Positions 21,601 through 28,639 of a stretch of DNA of 64,000 nucleotides are shown here, piece after piece. Positions within the stretch are counted from its first letter, which is position 1. Each line of letters opens with the position of its first letter. The notes beneath the pieces were generated by a model. The model made no database searches. It was given only the letters and a program-made list of their open reading frames with translations, and was not told where the DNA came from. The translations under genes were made by a program, and so were the position numbers. Source of the DNA: Athripsodes cinereus (lineage: Eukaryota > Arthropoda > Insecta > Trichoptera > Leptoceridae); the NCBI GenBank assembly GCA_947579605.1, contig OX388329.1:30172693-30236692 (forward strand), read 5' to 3'.

Positions 21601-24309
21601 GGAAAAAATATAAGATTTTTTGAGAAAAATTTGATTGATATAAAGTCTTTGCTCTTGGATGCACTGAAATTGTCACTCCGCAAAAAAATTCTCATTAGTT
21701 TTCAACCATACTATAAAATCTGTTTTTTTGGTTGTAAACGGTTTTTTCGCTCGCACCTACAAATATATACAAAACAACTTTTTTAGCATTATAATAAATT
21801 GATATTGAATTTGGAATATTATAGAGAGATACATAACAGTGACGGTGTAATATGTATTATACAGACAGCTGTAGGCAGTTAGTTGGTGAACTAAACACAC
21901 ATGTAAATTGCTTCTAATAATGACAATAATATGTACATTGTGATACAAGAACAAGTTGCATATTGTAAATTCCATGGATGTCATAAACAAAAAGAGGTTG
22001 TATTTACCTGATATATATACTAGATCATACACTAGAGAGAATAGATTAGAATTGTTACTCATTAGGTATATTTATATAGTGATAGATAGATATTTAGTTA
22101 GTGGTGTGTATATATCTCTGCGTGTGTATATGTGTGTGTAGTCCTCATATAACAATCATGTAGGCACTATGTGTTATATCAATTATTCTACCAAATATTA
22201 TGTGTACATATAGATTGCAAATCATAACTTCTTCCATTGCATCAGAGTAGGGGTGTATCCAGTACTTATTCTGGGGGGAGGCAGCAGATTCACTAAATTT
22301 GATACTTTTCATAACAAAGGGTCTTTCTTAACTTTTTCGCACAGCTAACACTTAATAAAATTGGTGATCTATGTTTCTAGCTCCCTACTTTTTCGATCTT
22401 GAATAGGAAATAAGTAAAATACCTGACTTTTATTCAGTGTATGTATATTAGGTCTGACTACAAAAGGTAAAGCAGCAGGTGTCAACTATGATGACATTTT
22501 TCTGTGGTTTCCCCGTACTTAAGTACTATTGTTGCGCCTACTTAGGCGTACCTAACATTGTCTCTAGGGAAGGCAGCAGTTTAACAAATTGATATCAGAA
22601 TTTGAAATGTTTCACAATCTCCATGTTTCTGTTAAACAATAATTATTATAGAACAATTTAATCAGATAGCTGTGAATGTGTGGACCTGTGGACCATTTTT
22701 TTAATTTGGCTTTACGATAATTTCTGTTACCCCATCGGCAGATTTTCAATTTGGTTCAAATTTGAAATATTTCACTATGTTTTCATTTTTACCAAAGAAT
22801 ATTATTAGAGCCACCTTATATTTAGTTTCAAACTTCTTTGGGGAAGCAGCTGCCTCCATTTGCCCCACCCCTTGGGTACACCCAAGCTTCCATATAATTA
22901 TTGAACATCTCTTGCTCCCTTTGGGTAACCTCTTTGGGCTAACCTAACCTAATCCAAGAATTCTTTGTGTCAAAATTTTATCAACTCCTGTCACTAAATA
23001 CAATATGTTCTACTACATACATAATATTATGTACATAAATAATGTAGCTTTATGTAATGGAAGTTGTTACTGTACAATGATTGAGCTTTAGATACATCAC
23101 AACTCACAATTAGTAGGAACATGTTTTTATATAAAAAGTAAAAGAATATTAGCATAGAAATATAAATAATATATAGGAATAAATATATATTGCTACTACT
23201 AGTGTATGTGTGTTTGTGTGTATGGTGTACGTAATATTATATCTTTATTTAAGTGCTTGTTTGTATTACATGTCTACAGTATACTGTCGGTCTAGTGGAT
23301 GAGGCACGTGATAATCACGCACAACAGATTGAGAGGGCGGAGATTGCCAACTTAGTGAGATCCAGAATGGAGTCATTGAATCTTCCCACTATTGACTATG
23401 ATGATGTGAGTGAGAAGAGGAACAGTCTGTCTTATGTCATCATCAACCCCAGTTGTGATCTCAAACTGGAGGAGGGCGACATTATGTAAGTGAATCTATA
23501 GAATAGGTTACCCCATTAATTATCTAAATACCTGAATTATTTGAATTTATTCCTAGTAATAGTGTATATCTAGTCCTCTTTTACAATATAGTGTTTCTTG
23601 TGACAATGAAATCAGAGTTGCTGTGAGAAGAGTGGCTCAGTGACTTGACTAATGATATACCTACTTATATGAATTTTTCAGTTACTTGGTGCGGCCATCA
23701 CCGTTCTCAGCTCACAAGACATTTGAGAGACACAACAGCAGAAGGAAGTCTAACATCAGCTTCTGTTCTGCCAGTGGCATGGGGGGCAGTCGTAGAGGTT
23801 CTGGTATGGGGCCTGGTTTGGGAGGAGGTCTTGGTATGGGCATGGGGATGGGAATGGGAGGAGGCATGGGGAATGCAATGGGAGGTGGCATGGGATACCC
23901 TCCCCCCCGCCCTCCTCCTGCTAAAGCTAACTCACTCTCTTTACCAGATAGTCCAACTGTTGCAGGCAGTTTCCGTGGCCGCTCCAACTCCCTTCGTGTG
24001 ATTGATGATTTATTATTGAGACGTTCTGATTCCCTAAGGCAGAATTTATCCACAGCTCCTGGACGTAGGAAGAGTAGTTTAGAGGAGATTGGCATTTCTC
24101 ATTTCAACTCTTTACTTCAACATCAGCAGAGACAACAACAGCTAGGTGGGGAAGGTCTCCCAACACATCCTAGTAATATAAAGATAGCTCTCAATGAGAA
24201 CATTGGGCTGGAAGTGACTCCACCTGAAGAGGCCACCCTGGGTGTACCCTATGATCCTCAACCTCCCTCCACTCCAGAGAGACAGCCCCTACAGGGGACA
24301 CTTGTATGA
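468..24309 (+). CDS. SLO2: Slo2/KCNT-type (Slack-like) potassium channel, 3' two thirds; 13 exons plus one probable cassette exon
   Basis: Spliced gene for a Slo2-family channel, which passes K+ across the plasma membrane and is gated by intracellular ions through two cytosolic RCK domains. Exons: 468-617, 968-1305, 4625-4786, 7794-7947, (11044-11148 cassette), 14967-15200, 15407-15523, 15647-15781, 15872-15983, 16671-16856, 17247-17438, 20196-20300, 23280-23485, 23682-24309. Every junction has AG/GT borders and the phases join without a stop. Family landmarks appear in order: [15 protein letters not shown] and ILLNPGPRH (RCK1 end), SPTLCYLL and YNFIVPLRA (RCK2 start), [41 protein letters not shown] and LSYVIINP. 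Membrane segments S1-S6, the pore and the start codon are absent, so the 5' exons lie upstream of base 1. About 905-940 residues are encoded here, against roughly 1200 for the whole family protein. Identity is from remembered family motifs; the exon ends are from the sequence. Confidence 0.97.
968..1305 (+). CDS. SLO2: SLO2 exon: end of RCK1 plus proline-rich inter-RCK linker
   Basis: The first ~50 residues ([36 protein letters not shown]) are the conserved end of RCK1. The remaining ~60 are a Pro/Ser/Thr/Gly-rich tract ([16 protein letters not shown] and [10 protein letters not shown] are visible). This is the variable linker between RCK1 and RCK2 and is expected to be disordered. The donor used is CT|GTGAGT at 1306; a weaker GT lies four bases upstream. 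The exon is locally far more GC-rich than the surrounding introns, as coding sequence is throughout this gene. Confidence 0.93.
2210..2548 (+). repeat. LINE tail (family D), decayed
   Basis: An open stretch reads [27 protein letters not shown] and [18 protein letters not shown], the usual C-terminal end of an insect non-LTR reverse transcriptase (pattern RxRPRxTWxxQV...MNVxEAKxxCxDRxxWRSVL). The same tail recurs at 46780-46990 and, reversed, at 45520-45585. It is 5'-truncated and not a functional gene. Confidence 0.7.
2553..2780 (-). mobile_element. 228-bp MITE, copy 1
   Basis: Terminal inverted repeats of ~28 bp (GCGCACAGATGTGG...). It is nearly identical to, and the same length as, the copy at 27313-27540, in opposite orientation. 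TA precedes its left end, as for a TA-targeting element. It landed just past the end of the LINE tail at 2210-2548. Confidence 0.88.
3648..3738 (+). repeat. 27-bp minisatellite, about 3.3 units
   Basis: The unit contains GTTTCTACACTCGTG followed by a variable AAATATA part. Units differ by single bases. The 27-bp period equals nine codons, so it stays open in one frame and mimics a repetitive protein. It lies inside an intron and is not a gene. Confidence 0.9.
4625..4786 (+). CDS. SLO2: SLO2 exon: linker
   Basis: Open for 54 codons between acceptor AAACAG and donor GAG|GTAAAT. It joins in phase to the previous exon (T + CT gives serine) and reads [18 protein letters not shown] through SPESLSRRG. 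It is serine-rich, with R-R-x-S-like sites, and forms part of the inter-RCK linker. No family motif was recognised inside it. It is called from its splice sites, its phase and the seamless join to the next exon, which restores the known SRRPSI motif. Confidence 0.88.
4787..7793 (+). other. SLO2 intron (3.0 kb)
   Basis: AT-rich. Three less AT-rich patches occur: 4920-5050 (GGCTGCGTTCAGACAGTCAC, a DNA-transposon-like start), a (GAT)n tract near 5897-5920 followed by GCGCCGTTTAATG that recurs near 31047, and 6425-6475. None has exon-like splice borders with an open frame. I see nothing else. Confidence 0.7.
7794..7947 (+). CDS. SLO2: SLO2 exon: RRPSI and acidic linker segment
   Basis: Reads [18 protein letters not shown], then an acidic run ([19 protein letters not shown]). 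Vertebrate KCNT1 has the same arrangement, GSRRPSI followed by a DQSEDE-type acidic stretch, before RCK2. The RRPS is a basophilic-kinase consensus. The acceptor is TTATTTAG and the donor TC|GTATGT, phase 2. Confidence 0.94.
9064..9225. mobile_element. Fold-back element, ~55-bp imperfect inverted arms
   Basis: The left arm (ATGTTTTCTTCCACTATA...) pairs with the right arm (TATAGTAGAAGAAAATAT...) across about 50 bp of spacer. The arms also share ATTGTCG/CGACAAT. This is a probable old MITE; no target duplication was recognised. Confidence 0.65.
11044..11148 (+). CDS. SLO2: Probable SLO2 cassette exon (frame-neutral, 105 nt)
   Basis: A GC-richer island in the 7-kb intron between the acidic-linker exon and the first RCK2 exon. 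It has a GGCAG acceptor and a strong AG|GTGAGT donor. It enters and leaves in phase 2, exactly the phase of the two exons around it, so including or skipping 35 residues ([17 protein letters not shown] onward) keeps the frame. The acceptor is a CAGTAG tandem (NAGNAG), so one extra residue could be optional. The polypyrimidine tract is weak, which fits optional use. No family motif backs it; RNA evidence would decide. Confidence 0.62.
11616..11922. mobile_element. hAT-type MITE with perfect 8-bp target duplication
   Basis: The ends CAGTGTTCCCAAA and TTTTGGAACATTG are inverted repeats (11 of 13 positions match). The element is bounded by GTTTAGAC at 11608-11615 and GTTTAGAC at 11923-11930. An 8-bp duplication and a CA-type terminus are hallmarks of hAT elements. 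It is 307 bp long with no coding capacity and lies in the SLO2 intron. Confidence 0.88.
12159..12565. mobile_element. Harbinger/Tourist-type MITE with TTA target duplication
   Basis: The ends CGGGCTGTTTCACCACCTCT and its complement differ at one base; the inverted arms continue through GGATAAAG. TTA flanks both sides (12156-12158, 12566-12568). The 3-bp TTA target and GGGCTGTTT-type ends fit PIF/Harbinger. The interior holds a second hairpin, GCGTTGCCTAG/CTAGGCAACGC (about 12341-12370), and is 407 bp overall with no coding capacity. Confidence 0.88.
12896..13140 (+). repeat. Repeat family R, nearly full copy in intron
   Basis: Includes both the left part (GTGTCCTGTAAAAGGCAGGA) and the right part (GCGATGAGGTATGCTACCC, CACTTGTGGGATATGG) of the family. 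Confidence 0.8.
14215..14445 (+). repeat. SINE B copy
   Basis: Shares AGTGCAGTCACCCACTCT and CCTAAGCCGATTCGTAAGCA with the copy at 39370-39610 (reverse strand), whose head is tRNA-like. The tRNA-related head is degraded here. It ends about 500 bases before the first RCK2 exon. Confidence 0.72.
14967..15200 (+). CDS. SLO2: SLO2 exon: start of RCK2
   Basis: Encodes [29 protein letters not shown], then [20 protein letters not shown]. These match the opening strands of the KCNT RCK2 domain (YVKGYPPNSPYIG and [11 protein letters not shown] in vertebrates). The cysteines CCLQL and EHCSY sit where vertebrate channels have CCLRL and KHNSY. Borders are TTTCAG and CAG|GTATAA; phase 2 on both sides. 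Confidence 0.97.
15407..15523 (+). CDS. SLO2: SLO2 exon: RCK2 segment with the position of the mammalian Na+ site
   Basis: Reads [18 protein letters not shown], then [17 protein letters not shown]. It aligns with the vertebrate LNPIVLLLDNKPDHHF stretch. From memory, the rodent Slack sodium site uses the D and H of a D-x-K-x-x-H motif there. This protein has E at the D position and I at the H position, with a histidine one residue earlier. Borders are TTACAG and TC|GTGAGA, phase 2. Confidence 0.96.
15647..15781 (+). CDS. SLO2: SLO2 exon: RCK2
   Basis: Reads [20 protein letters not shown], then a short variable bit, [17 protein letters not shown] and TMF. These are the KCNT signatures LVVVDKE, SAEEDYMAD and VQTMF with conservative changes. 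It follows an intron of only 123 bp. Borders are GTTCAG and AA|GTATGT. Confidence 0.97.
15872..15983 (+). CDS. SLO2: SLO2 exon: RCK2, [17 protein letters not shown]
   Basis: Encodes [28 protein letters not shown] and ALHLSKMEK. This is the strongly conserved RCK2 core that in vertebrates reads [18 protein letters not shown]. The exon begins one base into a codon and ends exactly at a codon boundary (AAG|GTAAAA). The preceding intron is 90 bp, the shortest in the gene. Confidence 0.97.
15984..16670 (+). other. SLO2 intron (687 bp)
   Basis: AT-rich, with no repeat or exon signal beyond its own splice sites. The two neighbouring introns upstream are 90-206 bp. Confidence 0.9.
16671..16856 (+). 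CDS. SLO2: SLO2 exon: RCK2, FRLPFAAG
   Basis: Sixty-two codons, phase 0 at both ends: [52 protein letters not shown] and PGSGFLTS. Almost every residue has a counterpart in KCNT channels. The acceptor has a long pyrimidine tract (TTTTTCTTTCAG) and the donor is TCG|GTAATA. Confidence 0.98.
17247..17438 (+). CDS. SLO2: SLO2 exon with two in-frame donors (17378 short form, 17438 long form)
   Basis: Begins [16 protein letters not shown] and continues [17 protein letters not shown] and TSH, the end of the conserved RCK2 block. After codon 44 there is a strong donor, CAC|GTGAGT (17379). Exactly 60 bases on there is a second, TCG|GTGAGT (17439). The 20 residues between them are open and contain SWPWS, resembling the GPWGS found just after this point in vertebrate KCNT1, so the long form is probably genuine. 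Both ends are phase 0, so either donor joins the next exon in frame. Confidence 0.95.
17439..20195 (+). other. SLO2 intron (2.8 kb) with a (TG)n microsatellite
   Basis: AT-rich sequence. A TG run lies at about 18839-18859. No conserved exon or mobile-element border was seen. Confidence 0.8.
20196..20300 (+). CDS. SLO2: SLO2 exon: C-terminal variable segment
   Basis: Thirty-five codons, phase 0 on both sides, open, between TCTAG and [28 protein letters not shown], then [13 protein letters not shown]. This is the poorly conserved region after the IPIGIYRT block. It is locally GC-rich in an AT-rich intron. No family motif is present; frame, splice sites and composition support it. Being symmetric, it could also be skipped without a frameshift. 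Confidence 0.85.
20301..23279 (+). other. SLO2 intron (3.0 kb)
   Basis: Contains a hairpin MITE (21555-21761). It also has a decayed region, 22240-22910, in which GGAGGCAGCAG-like and TTGAAATxTTTCAC motifs recur at intervals. Short (ATT)n tracts are present and nothing looks coding. Confidence 0.75.
21555..21761. mobile_element. Small hairpin MITE
   Basis: TGTACGTGCGAGCAAAA at the left and its near-complement TTTTTTCGCTCGCACCTACA at the right. A second internal pair, TTTATAGTATGG/CCATACTATAAAA, lets the whole 207 bp fold back. No target duplication was identified. Confidence 0.65.
23280..23485 (+). CDS. SLO2: SLO2 exon: distal RCK2, LSYVIINP
   Basis: Reads [50 protein letters not shown] and LKLEEGDI. 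This matches the vertebrate run ELSELVKNRMKHLGLPT, YDEMNDHQNTLSYVLINP and LEPSDIVYLIR. Borders are TCTACAG and AT|GTAAGT, phase 2; the split codon becomes isoleucine. Confidence 0.97.
23682..24309 (+). CDS. SLO2: SLO2 last coding exon: end of RCK2, Gly/Met-rich tail, PDZ-like terminus
   Basis: Starts [19 protein letters not shown], the end of RCK2, followed by RRKSNIS. Next comes a ~45-residue low-complexity tract of GMG, GGG and GMGM units (about 23776-23900), a poly-proline run (PPPRPPPAK), several S/R kinase-like sites (RRSDS, GRRKSS), a Q-rich patch (QHQQRQQQL) and the stop TGA at 24307-24309. The protein ends GTLV, whose T-L-V fits a class I PDZ ligand; vertebrate KCNT1 also ends in such a motif (TQL). 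The polar tail is longer than in vertebrates. Confidence 0.96.
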
Positions 24310-26000
24310 TACAACCTCATGTGGGGCCGACGTCTCGGCTCCGCTGTGAGAAACAAGTGGCTGTGAATTTAATACTAAACAGACGACAACCATCATGCAT
24401 TAAACAATAATTCTTACATACAATGTGACAACCTGGTGTTGGTGAGCTTATGAAGGGAATCAATTTTATCGGATTAATATTTGCACAAAGAAAATGGAAT
24501 ATAGGAATGATACAAACATTAAGATACGTCTTATAAATCCTGGACATGACAAATAAACACAATATTATGACTTCTAACATCTTTTATAAGGTTCCTGATT
24601 AAACCTTTTTGGATTATCAGTACATTCTACTTATATAAAAAGTACATTGATAGGTAATATGAGATCTTAAAATCTCGCTAACACTTGATAGATATATATC
24701 ACATCAATGTATACGAGAATGTACAAGAGACATGATAGTGAATACCATAAGACACATTCAACATTGTTTTACAAACAAAAACCAATTATTACCCCTAAAC
24801 AAGATGAAAGGAAGGACAATTAAGATTGTCTGAATTGGGATATCTTAAGAAGATTAATATTATTTCAATAATAATTGTGAAGAGTATATTAAGAAGACAG
24901 GTCATTTTGCAATGATGATTGATTATATATATATGTATAGTAAAGATTTTAATTCAATTTGATGTAATGTAGTTTAATATATTAGACAATGTGTTCTACT
25001 ACTCATTCTATACACCTAATAGTAGGTTATGTCTTGTAAGGATAAATATATCTATATTATATACATATATATAATTATTAGATGTTCTGATGAATGTATT
25101 ATCTACATATTTGTTGTAATTAGGTATATATAATAAAAATATAAATTCACTGTGTATATTATTATGTGTTAACCTAATATTACTACTCTAAATATTAAAG
25201 TATATGTATTATATTATAATCTTGTATATGTATTTATATTATTATTGTTGTCAAACATGTTGTGTTTAAAGAGGATAATAGCATTATTATTATTATATTA
25301 TACCTACTGTTTGGAAGCAAAGCATGAATGATTTATTATCTATGAGCACTCATTTTTTTATTTGTTTACTTATCTTGATATTGGTAAACCTTTCACCAAA
25401 TGATATTTCTACAAGAAAATTTCCCCTCAGATATATTGATTATTCTCTTTTATACATTTTGCTTGTCGCTTCTATTAACTTACCTACCTGTACAATGATG
25501 TTTAGTTTAGAATAGTTTTATGACGGGTATCTACCTATATTTTAGCTCCCCCCCCCCAGAGATTTCTTTAAACTGGCATGAATGTGGGAACAACTACTTT
25601 TAAAAGATGAATTTACTCATATAGATGTACTGTGGATGAAATAATTACAATATTCTTTACTCATTTACCATAACTTAGATATTGGAAAATTATAAATATA
25701 CGTATTAAGTGTATTTACATTATAAGATAATGTCATATTATATTTCTAGTCACTTAGGGAATATTATTGAGATTAAAAAAAATTACCTAGACTTGATTCT
25801 ATGTGCCTAACAGATGGCTGACTGCATTATTTATTTATTTATTTTCATCAATAAATTATTAAATTGTATACTTGCACACATTAGGAGTGACTGCGGTAGA
25901 CTGAAAGTTTGTTTCAATAAAAATGAAAAATACTCGCCACACGAACCGCTAACAACAATAACACCAACCAACAATTAACTCTCTTGTGTTTAAATAATAT
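24310..26000 (+). other. Probable SLO2 3' UTR with several candidate poly(A) signals
   Basis: About 1.7 kb of AT-rich sequence after the stop with no coding signal. AATAAA hexamers lie at 24552-24557, 25132-25137 and 25916-25921. A C10 run lies near 25548. I cannot tell which signal is used; a long, multi-site UTR would be usual for a neuronal channel gene. Confidence 0.45.
24552..24557 (+). terminator. First AATAAA poly(A) signal after the SLO2 stop
   Basis: An exact AATAAA 243 bases after the stop codon. The downstream T-rich bases around 24590-24610 could serve as the downstream element. The later hexamers at 25132 and 25916 are alternatives. Confidence 0.35.
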
Positions 26001-27300
26001 ATATATATAATTATCTTTACTTGGTTTTAGCTTTAACTGTTGATAATTATAACAATACTGGCAACACATCTATTTTCCCTTTTATTTTTCAATATTCATT
26101 AAGATATGTACTAATTATCACATTTTAATGACTTGATTTTTTCTCCACTACAAATTTAACTAATCTTACAAAATAAAGTAGATATTATTTAAATTATTTC
26201 ATGTGTTTGAAACACATTGACAGTTAATATTATTATTAACATTGCCCTAATATTTGTATTGTGTATTAGTTATTATGCTTGTTTCACATTCACTATGTTT
26301 ATTAAATATTTACCAATAATGTGTTGTAAGGATATTTGTATAGAGTTTTATTAAGTACCTAATTGCATAATAATGTGTATTAGATTAAGTGAAGATGTTG
26401 TATCATGTAATGTATACCATATTATTATTAATATATTTATATTGTATCAATGGCCCTACAGATCTACATACAAAACTTGTAGCTGTGAATCAATTAATTA
26501 GTTAAACTGCGAAGAAAACCATTTTAATTTTATTTTTTTGTCTAAGCAATATAAATAGTTTCTCTGTCAATATTTTAATCAAAATTTGTAGATTGGGTTA
26601 CTAATACATTCCTAATTTAGTTTTTTGTGAAACTCCTTTTTTTCTTGATATTTTATTGTCTTTGCACAGTTATATTTACGCATTAGCTACAAAAAGTTTG
26701 TAAGTTTATTTATTATATTAAATTAATGCAGAAAAGTTCTACTGGATGAAATTCACAGCCCATACATTACATTGTTTTACCTGTCACAAAATATATGTAG
26801 GTACATATAAATCACCCAGTTTCACAAACTAATAACTAAAAATGCTAATATTACAAAATGTGGCTAAGGCTTAAGTTTAAGACATTTGACATTCTACCAA
26901 AACTATAAACAGATATTTGTTCCTTATAAGAATAATATATATATTTTTTGTTTATGTTACCAAAACATTATCACTTTCTATATGTGATAGAGCTAATATT
27001 TTAAATTATGAATATTTCGAATCGGTAACTGGGTGACACATGTGTATACATTCAACATATAAAAAAATATATTGTGTCCTATACATTTAAACAATAATTG
27101 TGTGTTCTATCCTACATACTTATTATAATCACATTATACATACATTCATATAATAATTATTATACATGTTGTTCTATCATTAGGTTTCAAAGGCACTATA
27201 TTATATTTCTTTTAGCAAGTTGAACATAACCCTCACACAATGCAAACATAATAATTTTACTGCAGTCACAGAGAATATAACTATGTATCCCATATTTCAT
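26000..27300. other. Intergenic AT-rich stretch
   Basis: No gene, repeat border or structured element recognised. It is the flank between the probable channel UTR and the MITE at 27313. Confidence 0.7.
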
Positions 27301-27312
27301 ATCGATGGTATA

Positions 27313-27540
27313 GCGCACAGATGTGGTAAGTGCAGTTTTTACCGAAAATGAGTTATTATACGCATGCGAATCTATATCATCTGAGGTATGTTCCTTAGGA
27401 ATATTATTGCGTAACTCTGTGTCATTCACGTGATATTTAACAAAAACTATGTGTGGTTAGTATTAAATTGTATGGCATCTCAAACTTTCAACATTGATTA
27501 TCTCAAAACTATGAAAACTGCACTTACCACATCTGTGCGC
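27313..27540 (+). mobile_element. 228-bp MITE, copy 2
   Basis: TIR GCGCACAGATGTGGTAAGTG at both ends, flanked by TA on each side. It is nearly identical along its length to the reverse complement of 2553-2780. The flanks ATCGATGG and GACATCGAT extend the symmetry, perhaps from the target site. Confidence 0.9.
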
Positions 27541-27844
27541 TATGACATCGATATATGTAATTATTTATAATATAGCGCCCCTACAGGAAATATTTATAAG
27601 CATTTTGATTCAAACAATAAAACTGTTGGATTTCTATAAAAAATTTCATCCTATAGTAAAATGATCACTTACTGACTATATTGTTCATATTTTTAATCAG
27701 GGGTTCCACATATTTTTGTCACGCAGGTGCAATCAAGAATATAGAAAATAATGGCAGTGCCAAATTTTTACAGAATTTGAAATCCAAAAAATAATAATTT
27801 TGAGCAGTTTCCCAATTTTTGCTTTTAGCTTTGTTATTATATAT

Positions 27845-28435
27845 AATGAGTTACAATCCATTGGATTGGTCTGCAACGAGTTTGAACTTTCTTCTCCAGT
27901 CCTCCCTTTTCTCAGCCAGTCTCTTCAACTCCATGTATGAGCCACAGCTCATGTCCCTCTTCAGTTGGTCCATATAGGTGTCTCTCAGTCGGCCTCTGCC
28001 ATTTGTGTCTTCGATCCTACCCTCTGCGATTACGATGAGCAGTCCTGGGTGCCTGATGTTGTGGCCAATCCAGTTAGCTCGTTGTTGGCAGATTCTTTTG
28101 AGGAGTTGTCTTTTTTCGCCATCCCTGGTTAACACTTCTTCGTGTTCCGACCAATGAATCTTCAGCATGCGTCTATAGCACCACATTTCAAATGCCACTA
28201 ACCGTCCGCTTTCACTCTTGCTGATGGTCCACGTCTCGCACCCATATAGCAAAATGCTCCACACAAAGGCTTTAGTGAGATTCTTCCTCACGCTTAAATC
28301 AATATTAGGGGATTCCAATATTTTGGATTTTTTGTTAAAGGCAATTTGTATCTGGTTTATTCTGCTCAGAATTTCTGATTTGGAGCGTCCGTCCTGGTTT
28401 ATTCTGCTGCCCAGGATTTATTCTGCTGCCAAGGA
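27845..28435 (-). repeat. LINE (family B) 3' fragment, reverse-transcriptase C-terminus
   Basis: On the reverse strand it reads LSVRKNLTKAFVWSILLYG, CETWTISK, FEMWCYRRMLKIHW, RANWIGHNIRHPG and LKRLAEKREDWRRKF, ending DQSNGL and stop. It is about 85-90% similar to 55552-56364 and loses frame near 28318. A ~20-bp tandem duplication (TTTATTCTGCTGCC) marks its broken 5' side. It is 5'-truncated and dead. Confidence 0.85.
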
Positions 28436-28489
28436 TTACTATCGTAGTCAATTGGAACAATATACACATATAAGACAATTAACATCTAC

Positions 28490-28627
28490 AATTCAGTAAT
28501 GAGGCATGGTGCCTATCCCGAATATTTTATTTTTTATTGCAACAGAAAGGATGACCTACATATTTATTACTTGTAATTCCGATGGCTGCCCTACTTTTGG
28601 GATATGCTGCGATGGTGTAGTATAGCT
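28490..28627 (+). repeat. Repeat family R, right part
   Basis: AGTAATGAGGCATGGTGCCT through GGGATATGCTGCGATGGTGT, ending GTAGTATAG. It abuts the broken 5' side of the neighbouring LINE fragment. Confidence 0.7.
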
Positions 28628-28639
28628 TTTAATTTGCTG

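Noticed and set aside
23712..24095. Proline/methionine-rich open frame on the reverse strand
   Set aside because: It is the complement of the Gly/Met tract of the last SLO2 exon; the forward frame has family motifs and splice support.
24317..24580. 87-codon reverse frame after the SLO2 stop
   Set aside because: Lies in the probable 3' UTR, has AT-rich codon use and no recognisable domain.
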